Counted from the first letter of the stretch, positions 1-6,119 are shown. The stretch: 9,611 nucleotides of DNA from Neisseriaceae bacterium (GCA_030146285.1 JASLBZ010000077.1:1-9611); one strand, 5' to 3'. Numbers and translations: made by a program. Notes: generated from the letters alone by a model not told the origin.

Positions 1-368
1 CCAGGAACAGACAATCCAACCACATCTTTGGGTAAAGATTCTACTGCTTTAACGGCATCTAAAGGCATGTGGCCTACCAAAATTTTGCCATTGAATTTGG
101 CTGTGTGGCAGCTGACTAATTCATCAGGAACATGGTTGTCATGGTTAAATTGGTTGAGTTCATCACCTTCTAGCACAATGGTTTTAACTTCGTAGCCATT
201 TTTTTGCATGGCTTCGCCCCATGCACCACAGCAGCCGCAGGTGGCTGTTTTATAAAGTTCAATGGTGTTGCTTTGCGCTTGGGCAGCAGAGGGGTTGCCC
301 AGCAGTGCAATAGCAACAGCGCCTGTACCAATTGCCATGATGCCCAAACTTAGCCATTTTTTATTCAT
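1..368 (-). CDS. DUF411 family periplasmic metal-handling protein (C-terminus cut by window edge)
   Basis: I translated the first 122 codons by eye from the ATG at 368. The protein starts with a typical Sec signal peptide: basic MNKKW, a hydrophobic stretch around residues 8-24, and a likely signal peptidase I site after AQA at 29-31. The mature part has the DUF411 signature: a thioredoxin-like beginning IELYKTATCGCCGAW with C44, C46 and C47, then SCHTA (C87, H88), GHMP (H100) and GLSVPG near the cut end. DUF411 proteins are found in copper, silver and other metal resistance loci and are thought to bind metal in the periplasm; the exact role is not established. The C-terminal end, which in the family usually carries a further Met/Gly-rich segment, lies outside the window. 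The start is supported by AAGGA seven bases upstream. It is co-oriented with pirin but 97 bp away and seems to have its own promoter. Confidence 0.9.
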   Translation of the reverse strand, partial: MNKKWLSLGIMAIGTGAVAIALLGNPSAAQAQSNTIELYKTATCGCCGAWGEAMQKNGYEVKTIVLEGDELNQFNHDNHVPDELVSCHTAKFNGKILVGHMPLDAVKAVESLPKDVVGLSVP

Positions 369-419
369 GATGTTTCCTTGCCTTTGCACAGCATTGTGTG
401 AATGTTATCAATGCACAAT

Positions 420-450
420 AGTGTAAAGTTTTACCTTGGGTTAAGGTCAA
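420..450 (-). promoter_or_regulatory. Candidate MerR/CueR-type promoter of the DUF411 gene
   Basis: Read on the minus strand, a -35-like TTGACC (445-450) and a -10-like TACACT (420-425) are separated by exactly 19 bp. A long 19-bp spacer starting TTGACCTT is the hallmark of MerR-family metal-responsive promoters such as that of copA. The spacer holds ACCTT-N5-AAGGT (433-447), but this dyad is not centred as in a textbook CueR box, so the regulator assignment is inference. Confidence 0.4.
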
Positions 451-465
451 GAAAGTGGTGTTAAT

Positions 466-1185
466 TTAACGGTATGCCATATTGTGAGCACGCAAATCAA
501 ACAACAAGATTTCCGCATGCTCAGCATCACTAAAATCCAGGTTTTGTGCTTGTACAATCTTCACACCATCACCGGCATGCACTGTTTTACCATTGATTTT
601 CAGGCTACCTGTAATTACGTGAACATAAGCATAGCGATTGTCTTGAACCGTAAAGCTCATGTCTTGGGTACCATCCAATACATTGGCGTAAACAAAACAG
701 TCTTGTTGAATTTGCAATGATTGGTCTTGGGCATCAGGAGATAAAATTAAACGCCATTGGTTTAATTTGTCCGCATGGCTGATGTGTTTTTGCTGATAGC
801 GTGGCGTCAGGTTTTTTTGACAAGGTACAATCCAAATCTGTAAAAAATGCACAGCATGATGGTCACTGTGATTGAATTCACTGTGGTCAATGCCTGTACC
901 AGCACTCATGATTTGCACATCACCTGCTTGAATGATTGCACCAGTACCCATGGAATCTTTGTGCGCCAATTCGCCACTTAAAACATAGGAAAAAATCTCC
1001 ATGTCTTGGTGTGAATGCATTCCAAAGCCCATGGCAGGAGCGACTCTATCTTCATTAATCACCAATAAATCTGAAAATCCGTTTTCATCAGGATGGTGGT
1101 AATTGGCAAATGAAAAAGTATGGGCAGAGTTTAACCAACCAAGATCAGCAAAACCTCGATCTTGTGCTTTTCTAATACGGAACAT
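466..1185 (-). CDS. Pirin family protein (YhhW-like, putative quercetin 2,3-dioxygenase)
   Basis: A 239-residue bicupin of usual pirin length. The N-terminal cupin carries the four metal ligands at the same positions as in E. coli YhhW: H57 and H59 in GMHSHQDME, and H101 and E103 in GTGIDHSEFNHS. The N-terminus, with RKAQDRGFADLGWLNSAHTF, is the standard family opening. YhhW-type pirins bind a transition metal and show quercetinase activity in vitro; the in vivo role is unclear, and stress or redox links are often proposed. The C-terminal cupin (about 140-235) has no obvious second metal site, as expected. The ATG at 1185 is the family start, although its ribosome binding site is weak (GAAAGA). 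The gene stands divergent to fpr, sharing a 260-bp intergenic region, and upstream of the DUF411 gene. A LysR regulator, often next to pirins, is not seen here. Confidence 0.93.
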   Translation of the reverse strand: MFRIRKAQDRGFADLGWLNSAHTFSFANYHHPDENGFSDLLVINEDRVAPAMGFGMHSHQDMEIFSYVLSGELAHKDSMGTGAIIQAGDVQIMSAGTGIDHSEFNHSDHHAVHFLQIWIVPCQKNLTPRYQQKHISHADKLNQWRLILSPDAQDQSLQIQQDCFVYANVLDGTQDMSFTVQDNRYAYVHVITGSLKINGKTVHAGDGVKIVQAQNLDFSDAEHAEILLFDLRAHNMAYR

Positions 1186-1350
1186 GGTGTTTCTTTCAAG
1201 AAGGATGGCAGGGTTTTATGTTAACAAAAGCTAATGCTTTAATAAAATGAATTAATTTTTAATTATGTATTAATAAAAATAATATATTTGCTTGTATTAT
1301 TAAAAGAGTTCAGGCGATGCTGATGAGATTGAACATTCGTATTTCGATTG

Positions 1351-1379
1351 TAGACAATGGTTTTCTGCTTAATTCTACT
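1351..1379 (+). promoter_or_regulatory. Candidate sigma70-type promoter of fpr
   Basis: TAGACA (1351-1356, five of six matches to TTGACA) and TCTACT (1374-1379, four of six matches to TATAAT) are separated by 17 bp. The -10 box lies inside the left arm of the dyad at 1372-1391, so a protein bound there would block RNA polymerase. This is a pattern match only. Confidence 0.35.
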
Positions 1380-1391
1380 CTGTAGTAGAAT
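1372..1391. repeat. Perfect inverted repeat, possible operator upstream of fpr
   Basis: ATTCTACT and AGTAGAAT form 8-bp perfect arms around CTGT. It overlaps the proposed -10 of fpr, the usual place for a repressor site. The motif does not match a regulator I can name with confidence. Confidence 0.6.
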
Positions 1392-1392
1392 G

Positions 1393-1413
1393 GCAAACAT
1401 CACATTTGTTTGC
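1393..1413. repeat. Second perfect inverted repeat in the fpr leader
   Basis: GCAAACA (1393-1399) and TGTTTGC (1407-1413) are perfect 7-bp arms around a 7-base loop. It starts two bases after the previous dyad and ends 32 bases before the fpr start codon, so it may be either a second protein site or a small hairpin in the mRNA leader. Confidence 0.55.
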
Positions 1414-1434
1414 TTGATACACACATGTTTAGAA

Positions 1435-1440
1435 AAGAGG
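1435..1440 (+). promoter_or_regulatory. Ribosome binding site that fixes the fpr start
   Basis: AAGAGG lies five bases before ATG 1446. An in-frame TTG at 1410 would lengthen the protein by 12 residues but lacks such a site and falls in the second dyad, so 1446 is preferred. Confidence 0.7.
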
Positions 1441-1445
1441 TTGTT

Positions 1446-2225
1446 ATGCAGGGCGCACCATTAGAAGCAAAATTTACAGAAGAAACGGTATTGTGGGTCA
1501 AACACCATACAAAACGGTTATTAACCTTTGCCATGACTCGTCCTGAAGCATTTCGTTTTAGTGCTGGGCAATTTGCACGTTTGGGTTTTCGAGATGGCGA
1601 AGGGTATATTTGGCGCGCGTATTCAATAGTCTCTGCTGAATATGAAGAAACATTGGAATTTTTTGTGGTGTTGATTGAAGATGGTCCCATGAGTCAGTTA
1701 TTCGCAGATATTCAAGCAGGCGATGGGATTTTATTGGATAAAACAGCCACTGGGTTTTTATTGCCAGAACGCTTTGCTGATGGCGAAGATTTGGTCATGC
1801 TCAGTACTGGTTCAGGCATTGCACCATTTTTATCAATGTTACAACAGCCTGCGGTTTGGCAACAATTTAAACGCATTGCTTTGGTGCATTCGGTCAGCTT
1901 CGCTGATGAGTTGATTTTTAATGAACGGGTGGCCAGTTGGCATGATCATCCATTGGTAGAAGCGTATTTTCCCAATTTGCAATTTGTTCCTGTGCTCACG
2001 CGCGATACAGTCGAAGGTGTTTTGCACGCAAGATTACCAGAATTATTAAAAACAGGTAGCTTGGCTAAAAAGTTGGGCTGGGATTTTGATGTCAAAACAA
2101 CGCGATTTTTATTGTGTGGCAACCCAGGTATGGTCAAGGACACGTTTGCGACGCTATTGGCCATGGGTTTTACCATGCACCGCAATCGTGTTCCAGGACA
2201 AATTATTATGGAAAATGGCTTTTGA
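1446..2225 (+). CDS. fpr: Ferredoxin/flavodoxin-NADP+ reductase
   Basis: A 259-residue flavoprotein of the bacterial FPR type, moving electrons between NADPH and ferredoxin or flavodoxin in the cytoplasm. The FAD-binding domain (about 1-105) has the RAYS flavin motif at 57-60 followed by the EDGPMSQLF segment. The NADP domain (about 110-259) has STGSGIAPFLSML at 120-132 and the CGNPGMVKD motif at 224-232. Length fits the family (about 250-260). The C-terminus ends in a single aromatic residue, ENGF, comparable to the E. coli Fpr tail that ends in Trp, and not to the AFVEK-type tail of the Azotobacter group. In other proteobacteria Fpr supports oxidative-stress defence and Fe-S cluster supply. 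The gene is monocistronic as far as can be seen: its stop is only 8 bp from the stop of a converging gene. Confidence 0.95.
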   Translation: MQGAPLEAKFTEETVLWVKHHTKRLLTFAMTRPEAFRFSAGQFARLGFRDGEGYIWRAYSIVSAEYEETLEFFVVLIEDGPMSQLFADIQAGDGILLDKTATGFLLPERFADGEDLVMLSTGSGIAPFLSMLQQPAVWQQFKRIALVHSVSFADELIFNERVASWHDHPLVEAYFPNLQFVPVLTRDTVEGVLHARLPELLKTGSLAKKLGWDFDVKTTRFLLCGNPGMVKDTFATLLAMGFTMHRNRVPGQIIMENGF

Positions 2226-2233
2226 GTTGGGTA

Positions 2234-3034
2234 TTAATCATTTGAAGCGAAGCCATATAAGCGCTCTGCATTGGCATGCATCATGTCATGCAGTTCGCTT
2301 TCAGAAACATGCATGTTTTTGCTAAACCATAACATGCTGTTTTTAAAGCTGCTTTGGTCTTGATAGTCTACAAAAGGCCAGTCTGAACCCCAAAGTAAAC
2401 GACTTGGACCAATCGCCTTCATTAAGGCCATGGCAAAAGCAATGCTTAATTCAATATTGGCTTGGTGTGACAAGGTCGCTTGGTAAAAGCCAGATACATT
2501 GAACCACAAATTGCTTTCATCAAAACAAGTGGCCAGCATGGATTGAAATGGCAAGCCATGAATGCCTTCAAGAATATTAGGTTGTCCTAAGGCTTCTACG
2601 ATAACTTGGATGCGCCGTGTTGATAAGTAACGCAAACTTTTGGTCAGGCCATGATCAACTCTCTGGTGCAAAGACAAATGCAGTTTAAGTATTTCTAGGT
2701 TTTCCAATAAGCGTTGGTAAGCTAAGGAGTGCCAGTCAACAGACGATTCTTGAGGTATATGAACGCGAACGCCAACAACACCACTGGCTTGTAATTGTTG
2801 CAAGTCATGGAGGCTTGTTGTGGGCTCAACCATCACAAAACCACGTAAACGTTTAGGGTGTTTCTTTAATGCATCCAATAACAAATGGTTATCATGTTTA
2901 AATGGGATGGGTTGTAACAAAACAGCGCATTCTATGTTATTGTCATTTAGAGTGGTCATGTATTGGTTGACCAAGCCAGAGACAATGGTGTGCGTGGTTT
3001 TGGGGCTAAATAGTTGTGCTTGTGCGTCAATCAT
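2234..3034 (-). CDS. Amidohydrolase-2 family protein lacking the usual histidine metal ligands
   Basis: A 266-residue TIM-barrel protein resembling the amidohydrolase_2 group that includes 2-pyrone-4,6-dicarboxylate hydrolase (LigI). Family signs are the first strand opening MIDAQAQLF, GVRVHIP at 88-94, EALGQPNI at 147-154, and the last-strand WGSDWPF at 215-221 with the catalytic Asp D218. The HxH motif of strand 1 is replaced by Q5-A-Q7, and the usual Asp-His before the LG of the middle strand is E147-A148. So D218 remains while the canonical histidines do not. It may be metal-independent, have changed chemistry, or be a pseudoenzyme; the substrate is unknown. An in-frame TAG at 3038-3040 is two codons upstream, so the ATG at 3034 cannot be much extended, though no clear ribosome binding site precedes it. 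The C-terminus is intact and ends 8 bp from fpr. Confidence 0.82.
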   Translation of the reverse strand: MIDAQAQLFSPKTTHTIVSGLVNQYMTTLNDNNIECAVLLQPIPFKHDNHLLLDALKKHPKRLRGFVMVEPTTSLHDLQQLQASGVVGVRVHIPQESSVDWHSLAYQRLLENLEILKLHLSLHQRVDHGLTKSLRYLSTRRIQVIVEALGQPNILEGIHGLPFQSMLATCFDESNLWFNVSGFYQATLSHQANIELSIAFAMALMKAIGPSRLLWGSDWPFVDYQDQSSFKNSMLWFSKNMHVSESELHDMMHANAERLYGFASND

Positions 3035-3136
3035 GTGCTAATTCAAATAAAATGAAAAATAGCCATTAGATAGTTTATCTTAATGGGGTGTGTGGGTGCC
3101 TGAATTGGGTGTTTTTGTTATTTTTAAAATATATGT

Positions 3137-3168
3137 AAAGTATTCAATAACAATAATCCAAATACTTT
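3137..3168. repeat. Inverted repeat, 8-bp arms
   Basis: AAAGTATT (3137-3144) and AATACTTT (3161-3168) are perfect arms around 16 AT-rich bases. It may be an operator or only a by-product of base composition. Confidence 0.45.
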
Positions 3169-3383
3169 GTCACTGACTGCAGTTTTAATAGTTAGATTAT
3201 AACGTATCTCTGTAGTCATATAGTGTTTTTTTATGATAAAAAATATTATTTATAGGGTATATTTTGATAGATTGATGCAAGCTTGTTTTAAGTTGATTTA
3301 ATATCTAGATAGTATTTTTCAATATATTTGATTATCAGATATTGATATACCTGATTTATTTGGGGGTGTTAACGTGAATGGTA

Positions 3384-3408
3384 TTTTGGTTCGGTGGATT
3401 GACCAAAA
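3384..3408. repeat. Inverted repeat upstream of hpnC, 7-bp arms
   Basis: TTTTGGT (3384-3390) and ACCAAAA (3402-3408) flank 11 bases. It overlaps the possible -35 box TTGACC at 3399-3404, so it could be an operator. Confidence 0.45.
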
Positions 3409-3432
3409 ACAACCAATTGAATAACAAAATGG

Positions 3433-3450
3433 AATGCCTTGATGGGCATT
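3433..3450. repeat. Small inverted repeat upstream of hpnC, 6-bp arms
   Basis: AATGCC (3433-3438) and GGCATT (3445-3450) with a 6-base loop. No T-tract follows, so it is not an intrinsic terminator. Confidence 0.4.
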
Positions 3451-3516
3451 GATTGGCGGCCTGAAAATTAAAAGCACATTGGGTGTATGATAATGCTTTT
3501 GAAAATGATGGTGCGT

Positions 3517-3522
3517 AAGGGG
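3517..3522 (+). promoter_or_regulatory. Ribosome binding site that fixes the hpnC start
   Basis: AAGGGG lies six bases before ATG 3529. The ATG codons at 3487 and shortly after have no such site and would add residues absent from the family, whose proteins begin close to a VGHYENFP-like motif. Confidence 0.75.
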
Positions 3523-3528
3523 AAAAGT

Positions 3529-4344
3529 ATGGGTGTTGGACATTATGAAAACTTTCCAGTTGGCTCAATTTTGTTGCCTAAGAAATTGCGCAAACCAGTG
3601 CATGCTATTTATCATTTCGCACGCACAGCAGATGATTTTGCTGATGAAGGGGACGATGCTGCAGAAGTTCGTTTACACAAATTAGATGCCTTAGCCAAAG
3701 AGTTAGATTTGATTCGCGAAGGCAAAGAACCCACCATGGCATTAATGCAGCGCTTACAAAAAGAAGCGATTCATCCTTTTTCCTTAGATCTTGAACCTTT
3801 TTATGATTTGCTGTCAGCTTTTAAGCAAGACGTGGAAAAAGTACGATATGAGTCATTTGCCGAGCTTATTGATTATGCGCGCCGCTCAGCCAATCCCGTA
3901 GGGCGTTTGTTATTGCAACTTTATGGTGTCAGTGATACCAAGTCGCTGGCCCAAAGTGATGGAATTTGTACGGCTTTGCAATTGATTAATTTTTGGCAAG
4001 ATGTGGCTGTGGATTGGAACAAAGGGCGGGTTTACATCCCACAAGAAGATTTATTGAAATACGGTGTGAGCGAAGAGCAAATTGCCGCAGGAAAAGTGGA
4101 TTTTGCTTTTCAACGCTTGATGGCTTATGAATGTGAGCGCACCCACAAAATGCTAAAAGCAGGCTCACCTTTGGTGCATGCTTTACCTGGCCGATTGGGA
4201 TTTGAATTGCGGTTAATTGTTCTGGGTGGACAGCGAATTTTGCATAAGCTAGATGTCGCAAAATACGATGTTTACAAGAAGCGTCCTGTATTGAAACTGA
4301 AAGATTGGTGGGTTATTTTCAAGCGTGCCATTCAGAAAAAATAA
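3529..4344 (+). CDS. hpnC: Squalene synthase HpnC-type (hydroxysqualene synthase)
   Basis: A 271-residue trans-isoprenyl diphosphate synthase of the squalene/phytoene synthase family. HpnC hallmarks are the opening MGVGHYENFPVGS, the first Asp-rich motif ARTADDFADE (D35, D36, D39, E40), SANPVGRLLLQL at 120-131, and the second motif FWQDVAVDWNKGRVYIP at 155-171 (D158, D162). In the HpnCDE route, HpnD makes presqualene diphosphate from farnesyl diphosphate, HpnC converts it to hydroxysqualene, and HpnE reduces this to squalene, the precursor of hopanoids or C30 carotenoids. The neighbours here are unrelated to isoprenoids: no hpnD, hpnE or squalene-hopene cyclase lies in the window, so the partners must be elsewhere or absent. 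The gene sits alone after a long AT-rich leader, with argF 110 bp downstream behind its own promoter. Phytoene synthase is the main alternative, but the N-terminus favours HpnC. Confidence 0.9.
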   Translation: MGVGHYENFPVGSILLPKKLRKPVHAIYHFARTADDFADEGDDAAEVRLHKLDALAKELDLIREGKEPTMALMQRLQKEAIHPFSLDLEPFYDLLSAFKQDVEKVRYESFAELIDYARRSANPVGRLLLQLYGVSDTKSLAQSDGICTALQLINFWQDVAVDWNKGRVYIPQEDLLKYGVSEEQIAAGKVDFAFQRLMAYECERTHKMLKAGSPLVHALPGRLGFELRLIVLGGQRILHKLDVAKYDVYKKRPVLKLKDWWVIFKRAIQKK

Positions 4345-4380
4345 AGACACATTAGATTCTGTATTTTTTGGATAAAATCA

Positions 4381-4409
4381 TTGAGAAAAATGGATGCAGT
4401 GTTTAAGAT
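4381..4409 (+). promoter_or_regulatory. Sigma70-like promoter of argF
   Basis: TTGAGA (4381-4386) and TAAGAT (4404-4409) are separated by the ideal 17 bp, predicting a transcript start about 40 bases before the argF start codon. No convincing ArgR box (TGAAT-N4-ATTCA type) overlaps it. Confidence 0.55.
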
Positions 4410-4442
4410 GACATGATTTCAAAATTAATAAATCCGTCATAT

Positions 4443-4448
4443 AAGGAG
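4443..4448 (+). promoter_or_regulatory. Ribosome binding site for the GTG start of argF
   Basis: AAGGAG lies six bases before GTG 4455, a strong match, and supports a GTG start matching the N-terminus expected from E. coli ArgI (SxFYxxHFLKLxDF). Confidence 0.8.
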
Positions 4449-4454
4449 TAGGTT

Positions 4455-5468
4455 GTGAGTTTTTATCAACGTCATTTTTTAAAGCTAATTGATTTTACCG
4501 GCAGTGAAATTCAACAATTATTGGCTTTGGCAGCAAAATTAAAAGCCGATAAAAAAGCTGGAAAAGAAGTTCAATATTTAAAAGGCAAAAACATTGCGTT
4601 GATTTTTGAGAAAGCCTCAACCCGAACCCGCTGCTCTTTTGAAGTTGCTTCACATGATCAAGGTGCGTCGACTACTTATTTAGGGCCATCTGGCAGTCAA
4701 ATTGGTCAAAAAGAAAGCATGAAAGACACTGCACGTGTTTTAGGACGTATGTATGATGGCATTGAATACCGTGGTTTTGGTCAACAGATTGTAGAAGAAT
4801 TGGCAGCTTACGCTGGTGTGCCTGTCTTCAATGGTTTAACCGATGAATTTCACCCAACGCAAATGCTGGCCGATGTGTTGACCATGATGGAGCACAGCGA
4901 CAAAGCTTTAACTGATATTAGTTATGCGTATCTGGGTGATGCTCGCAACAATATGGGCAACTCTTTGCTTGTGGTCGGCGCTTTATTGGGCATGGACGTG
5001 CGTATTGCAGCACCAAAACATTTGTGGCCTGAAGACGCTTGGGTAGCGCGTTGCCAAGACGTTGCCAAAGAAACCGGTGCCCGCATCTTGTTAACCGAAT
5101 CACCTGCTGAGGCTGTGCTTCATGTGGATTATATTCACACCGATGTGTGGGTATCGATGGGTGAGCCTGAGTCTGTATGGGCTGAGCGCATTGAGTTACT
5201 AACACCTTACCAGGTGAACCAAGCATTATTGGATGCCAGTAAAAACAGCAATGTAAAATTTATGCATTGTTTACCCGCTTTTCACAACAAAGAAACGAAG
5301 GTAGGACAATGGATTTTTGATACCTTTGGTTTGGATGGCGTAGAAGTGACTGAAGAAGTCTTTGAAGGCAAGCATTCAATCGTTTTTGATCAAGCCGAAA
5401 ACCGCATGCACACCATCAAGGCGATTTTGGTGGCCATGCTGGCAAAAGATGCTCCCATCGAAGCTTAA
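4455..5468 (+). CDS. argF: Ornithine carbamoyltransferase (anabolic)
   Basis: A 337-residue OTCase, which joins carbamoyl phosphate and ornithine to citrulline in cytoplasmic arginine synthesis. All active-site motifs are present: carbamoyl-phosphate binding STRTR at 55-59, HPTQ at 133-136, the ornithine-side DVWVSMG at 230-236, and HCLPAFH at 271-277 with the catalytic Cys272. Length and sequence match the E. coli ArgI / Neisseria ArgF branch throughout; the C-terminal part, with KETKVGQWIFDTFGL and EVTEEVFE, recalls Neisseria ArgF as I remember it. The gene starts with GTG, backed by a strong ribosome binding site. It appears to be a single-gene unit: hpnC ends 110 bp upstream and a lipoprotein gene starts 160 bp downstream. 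No arcA or arcC neighbours are seen, so the anabolic rather than the catabolic (arcB) role is more likely. Confidence 0.97.
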   Translation: MSFYQRHFLKLIDFTGSEIQQLLALAAKLKADKKAGKEVQYLKGKNIALIFEKASTRTRCSFEVASHDQGASTTYLGPSGSQIGQKESMKDTARVLGRMYDGIEYRGFGQQIVEELAAYAGVPVFNGLTDEFHPTQMLADVLTMMEHSDKALTDISYAYLGDARNNMGNSLLVVGALLGMDVRIAAPKHLWPEDAWVARCQDVAKETGARILLTESPAEAVLHVDYIHTDVWVSMGEPESVWAERIELLTPYQVNQALLDASKNSNVKFMHCLPAFHNKETKVGQWIFDTFGLDGVEVTEEVFEGKHSIVFDQAENRMHTIKAILVAMLAKDAPIEA

Positions 5469-5484
5469 ATATGGGTTTATTTTG

Positions 5485-5497
5485 TTAAGTAACTTAA
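5485..5497. repeat. Short palindrome after argF
   Basis: TTAAGT-A-ACTTAA, just after the argF stop. Too AT-rich and without a loop or T-tract to act as a terminator; no clear terminator is visible in the 160 bp between argF and the next gene. Confidence 0.4.
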
Positions 5498-5628
5498 ATA
5501 TAGATTAAATGCAGTTAATAATTAGGCAATGTGTTCGCTTTTTACATCCGTTTCGGGTAGCTTGACGACGACATCAATTGAGTAAAACGTTTATTGCCTG
5601 CGGGTAATATGCGTATTTAGGAGACAGC

Positions 5629-6048
5629 ATGAAAAAATTAACACTGGCTGCATTGGTTGCAGTTGCTGCATTGGCAGCTTGCGCACAACCGCAACAAGCA
5701 AAAAACACCACTGAAATTGGTGGTGAATGGGTATTGACCACTTTGGATGGACAAGATGTTCGCGGTGCTGTTAAAGCAAACAAAACCATGAATATTGATA
5801 CCCAAGAAAAACGTTTTAATGCGACTGTTGGCTGCAATAATTTGTTTGGTGGCGTAGCCATTGCTGATGGTCAAATGCAATTTGGAAATATAGCCTCTAC
5901 CATGATGGCTTGTGAAGCCAGTGCCATGCAAATGGATCAAAATGTGAGTGCAAGTTTAGGTAAGACCCAGTCATATCAAGTTCAAGGCAATGTATTGCGT
6001 CTGCTTGATGAGGCAGGTAAAGAAGCGTCTCGTTGGGAACGCAAATAA
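5629..6048 (+). CDS. META-domain (HslJ-like) lipoprotein
   Basis: A 139-residue small lipoprotein. It begins with MKKLTLAALV and a hydrophobic stretch ending in the lipobox LAAC (15-18), so C18 should be lipidated after signal peptidase II cleavage. Alanine at +2 predicts Lol transport to the outer membrane. The rest is a META domain: GGEWVLTTLDGQ at 31-42, GCNNLFGG at 68-75, and FGNIASTMMAC at 85-95, with two cysteines (C69, C95) that could form a disulfide in the periplasm. The META family includes E. coli HslJ, linked to heat shock and novobiocin resistance, but no biochemical function is established. The start is supported by AGGAG five bases upstream. It is transcribed alone and ends at a strong bidirectional terminator. 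TAATAT at 5605-5610 looks like a -10 box but lies too close to the start codon to be convincing. Confidence 0.88.
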   Translation: MKKLTLAALVAVAALAACAQPQQAKNTTEIGGEWVLTTLDGQDVRGAVKANKTMNIDTQEKRFNATVGCNNLFGGVAIADGQMQFGNIASTMMACEASAMQMDQNVSASLGKTQSYQVQGNVLRLLDEAGKEASRWERK

Positions 6049-6068
6049 CATTGAGCTAGGCTCTATTC

Positions 6069-6102
6069 AAAAAAAAAGACGACCGGTGAGTCGTCTTTTT
6101 TT
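6069..6102. terminator. Bidirectional intrinsic terminator between the META gene and the TRAP operon
   Basis: The stem GACGAC (6078-6083) / GTCGTC (6090-6095), with a six-base loop, is flanked by nine A on the left and seven T on the right. It therefore works as a rho-independent terminator for the plus-strand META gene and for the minus-strand TRAP operon, which converge here. Confidence 0.92.
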
Positions 6103-6119
6103 GTATGAATGTTGTCAGG

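Larger units (their letters stand above)
1186..1445. other. Divergent intergenic region between pirin and fpr
   Basis: This 260-bp non-coding stretch has a very AT-rich core (about 1230-1300, with runs such as TTAATTTTTAATTA) and must hold the promoters of both divergent genes. On the fpr side lie a candidate promoter and two adjacent inverted repeats, annotated separately. I could not pick a convincing promoter for pirin. Confidence 0.6.
3035..3528. other. AT-rich non-coding region upstream of hpnC
   Basis: Nearly 500 bp without a believable gene; short open frames here have no family resemblance or ribosome binding site. It holds three inverted repeats (listed separately) and should contain the promoters for the amidohydrolase on the minus strand and hpnC on the plus strand. 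Possible hpnC elements are a TATGAT -10 at 3486-3491, which would give a leader of about 30 bases but lacks a good -35, and TTGACC (3399-3404) with TAACAA (3422-3427) at 17 bp. Neither is strong. No RNA gene is recognised. Confidence 0.6.

Noticed and set aside
393..419. ATTGTG-N15-CACAAT dyad upstream of the DUF411 gene as a CRP site
   Set aside because: Only the outer six bases pair; the inner TGTGA/TCACA spacing of a CRP site is not met.
1410..1445. Longer fpr start at TTG 1410
   Set aside because: No ribosome binding site, falls inside a dyad, and the ATG at 1446 has AAGAGG at the right distance and gives family-typical length.
3328..3347. FNR-like site (TTGAT...) in the AT-rich region upstream of hpnC
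   Set aside because: The second half-site ATCAA is missing at the correct spacing; TATCA-N5-TGATA is too short to call.
599..3465. DUS-like 12-mers of Neisseriaceae type: TTCAGGCTACCT at 599-610, GGGTGCCTGAA at 3094-3104, GGCGGCCTGAA at 3455-3465
   Set aside because: Each occurs once and differs from the others; a real DNA uptake sequence would be the same word repeated. They only share CCTGAA, which is expected by chance. Not used to place the organism.
3487..3528. Longer hpnC start at ATG 3487
   Set aside because: The extra 14 residues are not family-like and ATG 3529 has AAGGGG at ideal spacing.
3319..3568. Two overlapping minus-strand open frames of about 70 residues upstream of hpnC
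   Set aside because: They overlap the real hpnC start, have no ribosome binding site, and their composition (Thr/Pro/Asn/His-rich) looks like translated AT-rich non-coding DNA.
4345..4454. ArgR box upstream of argF
   Set aside because: No TGAAT/ATTCA pair at the right spacing could be found.
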